A stretch of DNA of 64,000 bases from Salipaludibacillus sp. LMS25 (GTDB lineage: Bacteria > Bacillota > Bacilli > Bacillales > Salisediminibacteriaceae). A program made the position numbers and the translations under genes. Location: assembly GCF_024362805.1 (NCBI RefSeq), contig NZ_CP093299.1, positions 1,240,001 to 1,304,000 on the forward strand, given 5' to 3'. The number at the start of each line of letters is the position of its first letter. Positions within the stretch are counted from its first letter, which is position 1. Below are positions 1 through 9,418 of this stretch, one piece after another. Below the pieces are notes generated by a model that was not told where the DNA came from, ran no database searches, and worked only from the letters and a program-made list of their open reading frames with translations.

Positions 1-85
1 AGATTGAAATAACGAGAAATATTCCCAATAATACATACATGCCAACCTTACCGAACATCACTTGTGTTTTCGTTTTTTGCTTCAT
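1..85 (-). CDS. Carbohydrate ABC transporter permease, MalG type (partial, N-terminus only)
   Basis: Only the first 28 codons lie in the window; the gene runs off the left edge. The visible part has a short basic N-terminus (MKQKTK...) and then the start of a hydrophobic segment (YVLLGIFLVISI), as in second permeases of sugar ABC importers. The ATG overlaps the stop codon of the preceding permease by 4 nt (ATGA), and a GGGTGAT ribosome binding site lies just upstream, so the two are translationally coupled. The third-gene position after a lipoprotein and a MalF-type permease supports the call. Family membership is inferred mostly from context. Confidence 0.75.
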   Translation of the reverse strand, partial: MKQKTKTQVMFGKVGMYVLLGIFLVISI

Positions 86-936
86 GACTTATCACCCGTA
101 AATTTGAATTGGACAAACGATAACACGGCTACTAATACAACGACCACATATGCCACTGCACTGCCATAACTGAAGTCAAAATACTCAAAACCATTCTCAT
201 AAATATAAAGCCCAAGTGTCATCGTCGCATTACCTGGTCCACCACTCGTCAAGTTAAATGGTTCATCAAATAATTGTAATGTCCCAATGGTTGATAAAAT
301 ACCGGCAAATAGAATGATAGGTTTTAAATTTGGTATTGTAATAGAGAAAAACTGTCTTATTTTTCCTGCTCCATCAATAGACGCAGCTTCATACATTTCT
401 TCTGGAATATTCTGAAGTGCTGCAAGAAAAATAATCATATTATATCCTGTCCAGCGCCATGTCATCGCCATAATAATGGAGACTTTTGCCCATGTGGCAT
501 CTGATAGCCACGGGATGGGACCTATGCCTATATAACTTAAAAGCTCGTTAAACAGGCCATTATCTTGTAGCATCACAGAAAACAAGAGAGAATAAGCAAC
601 AAGGGATGTAACCGCAGGTAAGAAAAACGATACTCGAAAAAATCCTTTCAACTTTAACAACTGACTATTTAAAACACTCGCCAATATCATCGCTAAAATT
701 AACATAATCGGAACTTGGAAAATAAAGATAATAAACGTATTACTTAAGGCGGTCCAAAAAATGGAATCCCCCATTAATCGACTATAATTAGCGAGACCTA
801 CAAACGAGTAGCTCCCCCCCTCATAACGTTGAAAACTTAAATAAAGGGAGGCTAATATAGGGTAAGCTGTAAATACTAAAAATAAAATAACAGCTGGTGC
901 TATAAAAAAGTATGGCGCTCTGTTCGTCTGATTCAT
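82..936 (-). CDS. Sugar ABC transporter permease, MalF/UgpA type
   Basis: Inner subunit of a CUT1-type sugar importer. The 284-residue protein has about six membrane segments (first around residues 11-33). Near residues 183-205 it carries the cytoplasmic EAA loop, seen as EAASIDGAGKIRQFF followed by IPNLKP, which docks on the ATPase. It lies 3' of the lipoprotein gene ending at 1132 and overlaps the next permease by 4 nt. A type A repeat separates it from the lipoprotein gene. No ATPase gene is present, so a shared MsmX-type ATPase elsewhere is likely. Family is clear; the substrate, probably an alpha-galactoside or related oligosaccharide, is inferred from neighbours. Confidence 0.93.
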   Translation of the reverse strand: MNQTNRAPYFFIAPAVILFLVFTAYPILASLYLSFQRYEGGSYSFVGLANYSRLMGDSIFWTALSNTFIIFIFQVPIMLILAMILASVLNSQLLKLKGFFRVSFFLPAVTSLVAYSLLFSVMLQDNGLFNELLSYIGIGPIPWLSDATWAKVSIIMAMTWRWTGYNMIIFLAALQNIPEEMYEAASIDGAGKIRQFFSITIPNLKPIILFAGILSTIGTLQLFDEPFNLTSGGPGNATMTLGLYIYENGFEYFDFSYGSAVAYVVVVLVAVLSFVQFKFTGDKS

Positions 937-972
937 TTTTTCACCCAGCCTTTTTAATGACGTTTACTTAAC

Positions 973-1127
973 ACGAACCTTCAATCAGTGGGCGTTTTCG
1001 TTCTTCTCCCACTGATTGGTAGTTTAACTTACGGGACCTTTAGGGGCAGTTTATCCCCCCACCTAAAATTTTCGACCTTCTTAAGTTTTCAGGTAGGGGT
1101 TTTACTGCCCCTTAAGAGTGGGATAAA
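973..1127 (+). repeat. Type A structured repeat, copy 1 (chimeric left hairpin)
   Basis: Left hairpin arms CAATCAGTGGG / CCCACTGATTG, then the long nested hairpin ending GAGTGGGATAAA. The left hairpin carries the TTTTCGTTCTTC loop and GGTAGTT flank of type B, while the right part is type A, so the copy is a hybrid. Its right end lies 4 nt beyond the stop codon of the minus-strand lipoprotein gene. Confidence 0.9.
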
Positions 1128-1131
1128 CTTC

Positions 1132-2415
1132 TTAGTTTATACGATTATCCAGTTGATTTGCCGCTCGTTCTAGCGCCTCCTCAACTGAACGCCCTCCGAT
1201 TGCTTCCGCTTGAGCTGTTTCTGCTTCATCTCTTGCAACTGCATAATTTCCAGTGTAATTAGCGTACGGAATATCATCCATCATTGCTGCAAACATGTCC
1301 CAAATCGGTTGATCATTAAAGTAAGTAACTGGTTCTGAGAAAATATCCTCATCATAAATCGTATTTAAAGATGGGAATAAGCCACCTTCCATTGCAGCAA
1401 GTTGAACCTCTTCAGATGTGGAGAAAAAAGCCATAAAGTCGTAAGCAAGATCTGGATTTTCTGAATTTGCCGAAACCATATAGTTACTTCCTCCAAGGTT
1501 AGCTGCACGGTTCCCTCCTTCTTCAAAGGCTGGCAGTGGCATCACATCCCAATCCCCTTCTAAGTTAGGCGCCTGCTCAGTCAATGACCCCGTTAACCAT
1601 GCACCTGAAGGCGCCGTGGCCACATTTCCATTAGCCAGTCCCCCAAGCCAGGCATCCCATCCTACAAGATTTTCATTCAAGCCTTCTTCATGAAGCCGTT
1701 TGACTACTTCCATGGCTCTAATAGATTCTTGTGAGTCTATATCGATTTCCCCGTCTTCATTGAAATAAAAGGTCCCTTGCTGATTCAACATCATTCTGTA
1801 AACGCCATCATCATTGTTAATGTCAATTCCCGTTAGAGCGATATCTAGCTCATCTCTTAACGTGTGACCAGCTTCTATGAAATCATCCCACGTTTCTATT
1901 TGATCCGCCGCAATCCCTGCTTCTTCAAATAAATCTACTCTGTAAAAAACACCTGCTGGCCCCGCATCAAACGGCACGCCGTATATGGTGTCATTTAACG
2001 TTAATAACTCTGTTTTAAATTCTGGGAATTTATCGCCATGCTCATCATCAAAACCATATTTTGATAAATCTAAGAAAGCTTCTGGGAATGAATTTAAGTA
2101 ACCTTGAACCCGATCATCTTCTATGAGCATAATGTCCGGAAGCCCTTCGCCCCCTGCCTGAAGCCCTGTTGTAATCTGTTGATAAACATCCGGTGTTCCT
2201 TGCTCGACAATGTCTAATTCAAAGCCTGGATTCTCTTCAGCGAATCGCTCCGCCGCCTCTTCCAATACAGGAATATTAATATTCCACGCCCATGCTGTTA
2301 GAGTCTGAGTTTCTCCCCCACCATTACCATCGGTGACGTTGTCATTCGTTTCTTCATTTCCACAAGCGGCAAGCATCATTACCATGGCAGAACACAACAA
2401 AACTGTTTTTTTCAT
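1132..2415 (-). CDS. Sugar ABC transporter substrate-binding lipoprotein (importer 1)
   Basis: Extracellular sugar-capturing subunit, 427 residues. The start is the ATG at 2415 because it follows AGGGGGA and gives a proper lipoprotein signal, MKKTVLLCSAMVMMLAACG, with lipobox LAAC. Reading further upstream would add 26 residues without a ribosome binding site. After the lipidated Cys comes a Gly/Asn-rich linker, then a family 1 solute-binding fold typical of MalE/MsmE-like proteins (FFSTSEEVQLAAM and WDVMPLPAF stretches). The protein is strongly acidic, as is usual in halo/alkaliphiles. It has its own promoter and a cre-like site, separating it from the sucrose phosphorylase gene upstream. 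Ligand is inferred from the cluster. Confidence 0.93.
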   Translation of the reverse strand: MKKTVLLCSAMVMMLAACGNEETNDNVTDGNGGGETQTLTAWAWNINIPVLEEAAERFAEENPGFELDIVEQGTPDVYQQITTGLQAGGEGLPDIMLIEDDRVQGYLNSFPEAFLDLSKYGFDDEHGDKFPEFKTELLTLNDTIYGVPFDAGPAGVFYRVDLFEEAGIAADQIETWDDFIEAGHTLRDELDIALTGIDINNDDGVYRMMLNQQGTFYFNEDGEIDIDSQESIRAMEVVKRLHEEGLNENLVGWDAWLGGLANGNVATAPSGAWLTGSLTEQAPNLEGDWDVMPLPAFEEGGNRAANLGGSNYMVSANSENPDLAYDFMAFFSTSEEVQLAAMEGGLFPSLNTIYDEDIFSEPVTYFNDQPIWDMFAAMMDDIPYANYTGNYAVARDEAETAQAEAIGGRSVEEALERAANQLDNRIN

Positions 2416-2441
2416 GCTTAAAATCCCCCTAAGAAATTTTA

Positions 2442-2455
2442 TGAAAACCCTTTCA
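2442..2455 (-). promoter_or_regulatory. cre-like operator of importer 1
   Basis: TGAAAACCCTTTCA is an inverted repeat one base away from the catabolite-responsive element TGAAAACGCTTTCA. It lies just downstream of the predicted -10, a usual place for CcpA repression. Binding by CcpA or a LacI-family repressor is inferred. Confidence 0.55.
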
Positions 2456-2461
2456 TAACAA

Positions 2462-2490
2462 ATGATAAATCCTGCAACTCTATTAGTCAA
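2462..2490 (-). promoter_or_regulatory. Sigma-A promoter of importer 1
   Basis: On the minus strand TTGACT (2485-2490), 17-nt spacer, TATCAT (2462-2467), about 50 nt upstream of the ATG at 2415. Good match in sequence and spacing. Confidence 0.65.
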
Positions 2491-2493
2491 CAC

Positions 2494-2521
2494 ATTTAGT
2501 AAATTATTTAGTAAATAATTT
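2494..2521. promoter_or_regulatory. Tandem TTTAGTAAA boxes / palindrome upstream of the -35
   Basis: TTTAGTAAA occurs at 2495-2503 and 2507-2515. The second sits inside a 21-nt palindrome (2501-2521: AAATTATTTA, G, TAAATAATTT). The same 9-mer lies just downstream of the lacI-type promoter at 12718-12726. The position just upstream of the -35 suggests a cluster-specific regulator site; which regulator binds is not known. Confidence 0.5.
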
Positions 2522-2588
2522 ACCGACTAGTGTATTTAGAGGGTGTGTACTCTGCAAGGAACACGTTAGTACAAATATAGAATAGTCA

Positions 2589-2645
2589 CTTTATCCCACT
2601 CTTAAGGGGAAGGAAAACTCCCACTGATTGAAACTTAGCTTTATA
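2589..2645 (-). repeat. Type A repeat remnant, inverted and internally deleted
   Basis: TTATCCCACTCTTAAGGGG is joined directly to the left hairpin arm and AAAGCTAAGTTT flank of type A, all on the opposite strand to other type A copies. The large right hairpin has been lost. Only the two ends remain. Confidence 0.8.
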
Positions 2646-2710
2646 AGGACCCTGAAAATCCTTATATTTTTAAAAAATTTACATCCTTTTCGTGTTAATA
2701 AACTTCACAC

Positions 2711-2749
2711 AAAAAAACGAGACAGGGCTACTACCACCTTGTCTCGTTC
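2711..2749 (-). terminator. Rho-independent terminator after sucrose phosphorylase
   Basis: AACGAGACA and TGTCTCGTT-type arms flank a roughly 14-nt loop, with seven A on the plus strand (T run on the minus strand). It lies 34 nt beyond the stop codon at 2783. Confidence 0.85.
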
Positions 2750-2782
2750 ATTTTTATGAAGCTTTATCTCAGCTACTCATGA

Positions 2783-4252
2783 TTAAACATGATACTTAAT
2801 AACGTCACCATTTTCATCAAGATACTCGATGATCGTCTGGTTTTTATTTAAGTCAATGGACAATGTACACTGTTTTTCATCTTTCTTCCATGCCATTATA
2901 ACTTCATGCTCCGCTGACTTTCGTACACTGAAGTCTCCATTAAATGCTTCATAGTCATTTCTAAAGTCGATTAATTTTAATAATCGCTGTACGACGTCTT
3001 TTTCTAGTGACGCCTCGATGTCTTCAACACTAAAGTTTTGTCGATTTATTTCCCGTCCGTCACCTGTTTCTTCTATTTTCCGCTGATTATTTTCTCCTGC
3101 CAAAAGCCCTACATAGTAGACCTGTGGTATTCCTGGTGTGAAGAGTTGGATAGCTCTCGCTGCTAAGTAAGCATCATCATCACAGTTAAGAACAGAATAA
3201 TAAGAACACCTAACTTGGTGAACATCAAACCCATCCTCATCCTTGTGTTCATCAGACACGATCAAACTCAAGTTAGAGCCTCTCTCCAAACATACGTCCA
3301 CTAATTCTTTTGCTTCTTTCGTATCAATTAAGTCATCCATATCTGGTTTAACTGGAATACCGTCATGACAGTCTAACATCGTAAACTGCTTTTCCGGTCT
3401 TGTTTCAAGATAATCGTAAAGAGCGGTACTGTTTTTGTTAATCAATGTATCGAGAATTCTATAAGGTAGAATAAAATCATATATCCAGCAGCCATGTTCT
3501 GCTAGCTTATATTGAATCGTATAATGAGCATGGACTTCAGGTAATAATGCAATATCTAAAGAATCAGCCAGGTCTTTAATCCAATCTAAAAACTCATAAA
3601 TGTCTGGTTCAACAAAGAAGCAGCTTGTACCGAGTTTTTTGATCACATATCCAACAGCATCCAACCTCACAATCTTCACATTGTTTTGTTTAAAGTTATT
3701 AAAGAAATCGTAAAAAAGCTGTTTAACTTTCTCCGACTTTATATCAAGGTCGATCTGTTCAGACGGGTCGGTTTTCCCAAACGTCGTCCAAACCTTTTCT
3801 TCCTCCCCCGTTTCTTCAATCGTGAACGTGGAGTATGGTAATGGGCGACGTAAAAACATTTTGTCAATATCTTCTTGAACGGGCTCCCCATCTTCCCATA
3901 TTTTATCCAGTGTAATAAAGTAATCTGCATATGCTGATTTTCGACCTTTTTTCAAAAAATCTTGAAAGTATTCTGATTTTCTAGAAATGTGATTAACCAT
4001 TAAATCTAACAAGACATCATACTTTTCGCCGATTATTTTAATATCATCCCAAGTTCCAAATTCAGGCTCAATGTCTAAATAAGTTAATGGCGCAAACCCT
4101 CTATCTCCTGATGACGGAAAAGGAGGGAGAATATGCACACCGCCTTGAAACGTTTTAGGAAAATAAGTCGAAAGCACATGGTTAAGAGCTTGCAAATTTC
4201 CTCCTAAAGAGTCTGGATAAGTAATGAGTTGTACTTTATTTTTTAATGCCAT
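2783..4252 (-). CDS. gtfA: Sucrose phosphorylase (GH13 subfamily 18)
   Basis: Cytoplasmic enzyme converting sucrose plus phosphate to alpha-glucose 1-phosphate and fructose; 489 residues, normal for the family. GH13 landmarks in order are LDLMVNH, VRLDAVGY with the nucleophile Asp198, LLPEVHAHY with the acid/base Glu239, and MLDCHDGI with the transition-state Asp; KKLGTSCFF is typical of sucrose phosphorylases. The start is taken at the second ATG (4252): the upstream ATG at 4258 is only 2 nt from AGGAGG, while 4252 is 8 nt away. It follows the fructokinase by 12 nt, so the products feed straight into glycolysis. Sucrose 6'-phosphate phosphorylase is an alternative, but no PTS is present. Confidence 0.92.
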   Translation of the reverse strand: MALKNKVQLITYPDSLGGNLQALNHVLSTYFPKTFQGGVHILPPFPSSGDRGFAPLTYLDIEPEFGTWDDIKIIGEKYDVLLDLMVNHISRKSEYFQDFLKKGRKSAYADYFITLDKIWEDGEPVQEDIDKMFLRRPLPYSTFTIEETGEEEKVWTTFGKTDPSEQIDLDIKSEKVKQLFYDFFNNFKQNNVKIVRLDAVGYVIKKLGTSCFFVEPDIYEFLDWIKDLADSLDIALLPEVHAHYTIQYKLAEHGCWIYDFILPYRILDTLINKNSTALYDYLETRPEKQFTMLDCHDGIPVKPDMDDLIDTKEAKELVDVCLERGSNLSLIVSDEHKDEDGFDVHQVRCSYYSVLNCDDDAYLAARAIQLFTPGIPQVYYVGLLAGENNQRKIEETGDGREINRQNFSVEDIEASLEKDVVQRLLKLIDFRNDYEAFNGDFSVRKSAEHEVIMAWKKDEKQCTLSIDLNKNQTIIEYLDENGDVIKYHV

Positions 4253-4264
4253 TGTCATGTCCTC

Positions 4265-5221
4265 CTAAATTCCATAAACCTGTTTTATGACAGGAAGCTT
4301 CGGCAGTTCAACAACAGCACCCTCATGCTTTAACTTATAAGCACTGACTGCAGAACCTAAATTTAACGCTTCTCTAATCGTATATCCTTTCACCACGGCT
4401 GTGTAAAACCCTGACCAAAAGGCATCCCCTGCCCCTGTCGTATCTACCACATCCGTGGCAAGCGATTTCAGTCTCACCGTCTCTTTTCCATTAGATACGA
4501 CAGCACCGTCCTTACCGAGTGTCATAATGACAAGCTTTGCTCCTAGTCTTAGAAAGTGAGCAATATGATTCTCATACGTGTCTTTTCCAAATAACCTTTC
4601 AGCATCATCTTCAGAAGGTTTGATAATATCAACTTTTTCAATGAGTGACTTAATATAAGCAACCCCATCTTCACCTTTTTGCCATATCATCGGATGATAA
4701 TTAGGGTCAAAACAAATTAATTTCCGCTCTTTTTTTGCTAAATCAATCAGTTTTTCAACCGTCTGTCTCACAGGCATCCTAGAGATAGGCCAACAAGAAA
4801 AGTGCATGATGTTAGACGCCATTAACGCCCGCTCTAATTCCGGGGTATACGATAAATGCATATCCGCCTCTCGATAGAAGATAGGGGTCGGACTCTTTTT
4901 ACTTTTAGTGACTAATACCATACTCGTCGCGTAATCCACTTCCTGAATATAGCTGGCATCCATTCCCGCTTGTTTTAAATGGTTAATTAAAAACCGACCT
5001 AACCCATCTTGACCAACAGCCGAGGCGACGATTGAATGCCCTCCTAACTTCGTGACATTCATGGCAATATTAGCTGGTGCTCCTCCAAAAAATTTATTAA
5101 ACGTCTTCCCAGCAAAATCCCCATCATAGTCAGCCGATATCATGTCAATAAGAAGCTCTCCGACAGCTAAAACATCATTTTCTTTATGGGGAAGCGCTAT
5201 TTTTTTGTCAAAATCCAACAT
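4265..5221 (-). CDS. PfkB-family fructokinase
   Basis: Phosphorylates the fructose released by sucrose phosphorylase to fructose 6-phosphate. The 318-residue ribokinase-fold protein shows the N-terminal GGAPANIAMNV substrate signature around residue 45 and the C-terminal DTTGAGDAFWSGF signature, which contains the anion hole and catalytic Asp. The CFDPNYHPMIW segment is typical of bacterial fructokinases. The ATG follows GGAGGAG at 6 nt. It lies between the alpha-galactosidase and sucrose phosphorylase genes, an order known from raffinose/sucrose operons. Another sugar substrate of the PfkB family cannot be excluded by sequence alone, but context makes fructose most likely. Confidence 0.9.
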   Translation of the reverse strand: MLDFDKKIALPHKENDVLAVGELLIDMISADYDGDFAGKTFNKFFGGAPANIAMNVTKLGGHSIVASAVGQDGLGRFLINHLKQAGMDASYIQEVDYATSMVLVTKSKKSPTPIFYREADMHLSYTPELERALMASNIMHFSCWPISRMPVRQTVEKLIDLAKKERKLICFDPNYHPMIWQKGEDGVAYIKSLIEKVDIIKPSEDDAERLFGKDTYENHIAHFLRLGAKLVIMTLGKDGAVVSNGKETVRLKSLATDVVDTTGAGDAFWSGFYTAVVKGYTIREALNLGSAVSAYKLKHEGAVVELPKLPVIKQVYGI

Positions 5222-5289
5222 GTTTACTCCTCCATTGAGTTAAAGTTAAAGCAACTCACTCCATGTCTCACTTAGTTGCATCTGTATGT

Positions 5290-7482
5290 TTAGGTCGTTG
5301 ATAACTTCCACATAATACTCTGAAAATCACCTTCTAATAATGGGATGTTTAACCCAATATTCATTAACTCATCACCGTTATAATGCTGATTAATCTCTTC
5401 AATGTAATAGCTTTTTCTTTCATCTAGCCCTATAAGTTTGATCTTTTTAAACGCTGGTGCTGGTTCTGCTAATATCGTCACATAAACAAACACAGCCTCT
5501 TCTTTGTTAGGTGAAACAAATATCCATGCGGCATCCTCCCCATTAAAAGGACTTTTTAAGCGATAAAAGTCGCCAAACTGGATTAACCCACGATTTCTTT
5601 TATAAAAAGCTGTTTGCTGAGAAACCTGCTTTCGCTCACTCTCTGTTAATTCTGTCACATCGAGTTCGTATCCAAAATTTCCAGACATGGCCACATGCCC
5701 CCTCGTCTTTAACGATGTGGTCCGATGTACTTGGTGATTTGGTACTGCTGACACATGTGCGCCCATTGTGCTAATAGGATAGACTAAGCTCGTGCCATAT
5801 TGTATCTTCAGGCGTGAGATAGCATCTGTATTATCACTCGTCCACACTTGTGGCATGTAATAGAGCATTCCCGGGTCAAAACGCCCTCCCCCACCTGAGC
5901 AACTTTCAAAAAGGATATGTGGAAACGCCGTTGTTAACTCTTCCATGACCTTATACAAACCAAGCATATAACGATGAGCTGTTTCTCTTTGTCTGTTAGC
6001 AGGCAAAGCAGCTGAACCGATTTCCGTCATGTGACGATTCATATCCCACTTCACATAACTGATCGGAGCATTTGAAAGAATGTCTGACAGTTGGCCGATG
6101 ATGTTTTGGCACACCTCTTCACGAGAAAGGTCTAAAATGAGCTGACTACGTCCAGTAGAAAGGCCTCTGTCAGGGACATGGATGCACCAATCAGGGTGTT
6201 CCCGATATAAGTCACTCTCTTCTGAGATCATTTCTGGTTCAAACCAAAGGCCAAACTGCATGTCCATCGCTTTAACTTTTTCAGCCAAATGTTTCATACC
6301 ATTAGGGAGCTTATCTCTATCTACAACCCAATCTCCTAACGATGTAAAATCGTCATCTCGTTTTCCAAACCAGCCATCATCAAGGACAAATAACTCAATT
6401 CCTAATGCCTTGCTCTGTTCTGCGATTTCCACTATTTTATCTTCCTTAAAATCAAAATAGGTGGCTTCCCAATTGTTTATTAATACAGGACGCTCTTTAT
6501 CGCGAAAATCCCCTCTACAAAGCCTTGTTCTGTATAGTTTATGAAACGTGTTCGACATGTCATTGAATCCGTTATCTGCATATACCATCACGACTTCTGG
6601 TGATTGGAAGGACTCTCCTGGCATTAAAAGCCATGAAAAATCAAATGGATTTATTCCCATGTTGACACGGGTTTGTTGAAACTGATCCACTTCAACTAAA
6701 CCTAAGAAATTTCCGCTATACACAAAGTTAAAGGCAAAGACTTCACCATGACATTCATCCGTGTTTTTTCGAACTAAAGCCATAAAAGGATTTTGTTGAT
6801 GACTGCTAGCTCCTCTGCGGCTTTCTATTGATTGCACACCTTCTCTAACTGGTGCCCGCGAAATATACCGTTCTCTAATATGGGCACCAGGCAATGTCAC
6901 CAAATCAAAATCCGCTTCGTGAAAATCAACATTCATGCTGGACACTTTCAATATTTTCAGATTTTCAGTCCCTTTATTGTGTAAACGAACGGATCTTGTG
7001 ATGGCATTAAAGTTAGAAAACACGGTATAAGCTACCGTTGCATGTAGACCAATGACTGCATCAGTTAGCAAAATTTCAAGCGTCCAAGCCTCATCTTCTG
7101 CCTCCACATAAGTCGAAGGTAAACCTTCTAACGCAGGCTTTCCCTTAATGATAGTGTGAGACTCGTATCGAAGGTCTGTAATCGTCGTACCATTTTCCAA
7201 TTGCACTTGAAAGGCAGGTGTGCGAAAATCGGTCGTCCCATAACTAGGGTACTCTTGTGGTAGCGTATCTAATGAGAAAGTACGATCTGTTCCTGCTCCC
7301 ACAGGGTTTGGAGAAAAGCCTCTATCAAAATAGCGAAGTGCATTCGAACCGTTATATTCTTCCACTTTTTTACCCCAGTACAAATGCGCCAGATAGCCAC
7401 CTTCTCGAACTTTAAAAATATAGCTAGTATCTTTAGCTTGCAAATGAAACGTGTGATCTTTTTCATTATAAGTTATTCCCAT
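5290..7482 (-). CDS. Alpha-galactosidase, GH36 (raffinose/melibiose hydrolysis)
   Basis: Retaining alpha-galactosidase of 730 residues, the normal size for bacterial group I GH36. N-terminal beta-sandwich about 1-330, TIM barrel about 331-640, C-terminal beta domain to the end. Active-site motifs: WEATYFDF, LDDGWFGKRDDD, KWDMNRH with nucleophile Asp480, ESCSGGGGRFDPGM, and WTSDNTDAI with acid/base Asp550. No signal peptide, so it acts inside the cell on imported sugar. The ATG follows GGGAGGAT. It would split raffinose to galactose and sucrose, the latter passing to the next two enzymes. No galactose kinase is in the window. Confidence 0.95.
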   Translation of the reverse strand: MGITYNEKDHTFHLQAKDTSYIFKVREGGYLAHLYWGKKVEEYNGSNALRYFDRGFSPNPVGAGTDRTFSLDTLPQEYPSYGTTDFRTPAFQVQLENGTTITDLRYESHTIIKGKPALEGLPSTYVEAEDEAWTLEILLTDAVIGLHATVAYTVFSNFNAITRSVRLHNKGTENLKILKVSSMNVDFHEADFDLVTLPGAHIRERYISRAPVREGVQSIESRRGASSHQQNPFMALVRKNTDECHGEVFAFNFVYSGNFLGLVEVDQFQQTRVNMGINPFDFSWLLMPGESFQSPEVVMVYADNGFNDMSNTFHKLYRTRLCRGDFRDKERPVLINNWEATYFDFKEDKIVEIAEQSKALGIELFVLDDGWFGKRDDDFTSLGDWVVDRDKLPNGMKHLAEKVKAMDMQFGLWFEPEMISEESDLYREHPDWCIHVPDRGLSTGRSQLILDLSREEVCQNIIGQLSDILSNAPISYVKWDMNRHMTEIGSAALPANRQRETAHRYMLGLYKVMEELTTAFPHILFESCSGGGGRFDPGMLYYMPQVWTSDNTDAISRLKIQYGTSLVYPISTMGAHVSAVPNHQVHRTTSLKTRGHVAMSGNFGYELDVTELTESERKQVSQQTAFYKRNRGLIQFGDFYRLKSPFNGEDAAWIFVSPNKEEAVFVYVTILAEPAPAFKKIKLIGLDERKSYYIEEINQHYNGDELMNIGLNIPLLEGDFQSIMWKLSTT

Positions 7483-7530
7483 ACATATCCTCCCAGATCC
7501 CTTATTAAACGTATCGAAGCCTTCCTATCA

Positions 7531-8352
7531 TTAGCCCTTTACAGCTCCAGAAGATAGCCCTGAAACGAAGTGCTTCTGCAGAAACAAAAATACTATAATC
7601 ATTGGTAGAGAAGCCATTAAGGCTGCCGCCGCAACTAAATTAAGATTATTTTGATTTTCTCCAAAGAAGTTTGATAACGTGACAGTTAATGTATGCACGC
7701 TACTATCTTGAAGGAAGAATATAGCGAATTGATAATCGTTCCATATATAGACAGATGAAATAATAAGTATCGTCGCTGTAATCGGTTTTAGTAATGGAAA
7801 GACGATTCGGAAAAAGAGTGTTACTGTCCCTGCTCCATCTATTCGTGCTGCTTCTTCTAACTCCTTAGGTATCGTTGACTTTATAAATCCTGCGTAGAGA
7901 AAAATGGTTAATGGTAAAAAGCTAGCAAAGTTATTTAATATAGCGATGGCATGGGTATTAATCAGCCCCATTTGAACAACCAAATTATAGAGAGGTACTA
8001 ATGCTGCTAAAGGTGGAATAACCATGATGGCAACAAAAAGACCAAATATGAATTGGTTTACTCTAGACTTTACTCTTGCTAACGGATAAGCAGCCATCGA
8101 ACCAAAGAAGATCAACAGTAAAGCTGCACCGACAGTTATAATGATTGAATTCATAAAGGCATTCGTTAAGTTTGCCCGTTCCCACGCATCAAAAAAATTC
8201 GCAAATGACAAATAATCTGGAAATAACCATCGTGAGCTAAAATCTGTTCGATCTTTAAACGCTGTCGTCATTAAAATATAAAACGGTACGAAATGAATAA
8301 GCGATATGATTAAAGCTAGAATGGATAACACCCATTTAGTGGTCGTTTTCAC
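7531..8352 (-). CDS. Sugar ABC transporter permease, MalG type (importer 2)
   Basis: 273-residue permease with six predicted membrane segments. The EAA loop (EEAARIDGAGTVTLFF...PLLKP) lies near residues 166-190. It begins with GTG, sharing one base with the stop codon of the upstream permease and preceded by GAGGTTGAGG; such tight coupling indicates equal expression of the two permeases. It ends 49 nt before the GH36 gene. The C-terminus LSSGAVKG is typical of MsmG/RafG-like proteins. Together with the genes at 8352 and 9419 it forms the second importer. No ATPase gene is adjacent. Confidence 0.94.
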   Translation of the reverse strand: MKTTTKWVLSILALIISLIHFVPFYILMTTAFKDRTDFSSRWLFPDYLSFANFFDAWERANLTNAFMNSIIITVGAALLLIFFGSMAAYPLARVKSRVNQFIFGLFVAIMVIPPLAALVPLYNLVVQMGLINTHAIAILNNFASFLPLTIFLYAGFIKSTIPKELEEAARIDGAGTVTLFFRIVFPLLKPITATILIISSVYIWNDYQFAIFFLQDSSVHTLTVTLSNFFGENQNNLNLVAAAALMASLPMIIVFLFLQKHFVSGLSSGAVKG

Positions 8353-9275
8353 TATGCCTCAACCTCTTTTCTCTTAAAGTATACAAGCGCAACCAAACTA
8401 ATGGCTAAAATCATAAACGTCATTAAAACCCCTTGTGTCGCCGCATATCCTGCATCTTCTCTTCTAAAATACAGTGTATACATAAAGGTGGACATAGACT
8501 GTGAGGCATTACCTGGTCCTCCTCCAGTAAGAGAAACGATAACATCGAAAAGCTTTAAGCCACCGATTAAGTTTAAAACGACGTTAATTGTAATTGAAGG
8601 CATTAATAAAGGAAGCGTAATTTTCTTAAATTGTTGAAATGCTGATGCTCCATCAATATCTGCTGCTTCATAGTAATCTTTAGAGATTCCTTGTAATCCT
8701 GCTAAATAAATAATCATGGAGATTCCCACAAATTGATACGTATTCACTAATACAATAATCCACGGATTTACACTAGGATTACCTAACGCATTAATAGGAT
8801 CAAAGCCAAGCCACATGACGATATCATTTAATGCTCCGCCTTGATAGGCAAAAAAGAATACCCAAATGTAACCCATAATTAATGGGCTAATAATAACAGG
8901 TAAATAAATAATCGTTCGTGTTAACGCTTTAAACTTAATACTCCGGTTCAAAAGTAACGCATATACAAGCCCTACTGTTAATTGCAAGAAAGTACTTCCT
9001 ACTCCGTATAGAAGTGTATTCCTTACGACCAACCACGTCAGCGGGTCTGAAAATAGTCGTTTGTATTGATCTAAGCCGACCCAATTTGACTCCTGGGAAA
9101 ATCCATTCCAATCTGTAAAAGATATTTGTATGCCATTAAGAAAAGGATAAATGATAAAAAGGGAAACAGCCGTAAGAGCTGGTATATACATCCACCACAA
9201 GGAGGATTCTTCCTTTGAAATTTTTCTTCTTTTCTTAGATATTGTAGCTTTTTGTTTGTCTATGAGCTCACTCAT
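8352..9275 (-). CDS. Sugar ABC transporter permease, MalF type (importer 2)
   Basis: 307-residue membrane subunit of a CUT1 importer. A basic N-terminus (residues 1-20, many Lys/Arg) precedes the first membrane segment (about 28-48). The EAA loop is visible as [23 protein letters not shown] around residues 202-224. The gene follows the lipoprotein gene (10750-9419) by 143 nt and overlaps the next permease by one base. The relation to MsmF/RafF is inferred from the operon, which also encodes GH36, fructokinase and sucrose phosphorylase. Confidence 0.94.
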   Translation of the reverse strand: MSELIDKQKATISKKRRKISKEESSLWWMYIPALTAVSLFIIYPFLNGIQISFTDWNGFSQESNWVGLDQYKRLFSDPLTWLVVRNTLLYGVGSTFLQLTVGLVYALLLNRSIKFKALTRTIIYLPVIISPLIMGYIWVFFFAYQGGALNDIVMWLGFDPINALGNPSVNPWIIVLVNTYQFVGISMIIYLAGLQGISKDYYEAADIDGASAFQQFKKITLPLLMPSITINVVLNLIGGLKLFDVIVSLTGGGPGNASQSMSTFMYTLYFRREDAGYAATQGVLMTFMILAISLVALVYFKRKEVEA

Positions 9276-9418
9276 AATCCCAACTCCTTAATAAGGCTTT
9301 TTTTAATAGAGCCTCATTCATCTTTGCTCCGTTCTTTTCTCTTTTGCTTGCCATTTATTAATATGGAGAATTAAAGAAGGGGAGGGGGATAAGATTATCC
9401 TCCCACCCTCATGACGAT

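Noticed and set aside
988..1173. 61-codon plus-strand frame
   Set aside because: Made up almost wholly of type A copy 1 and the antisense of the lipoprotein gene end.
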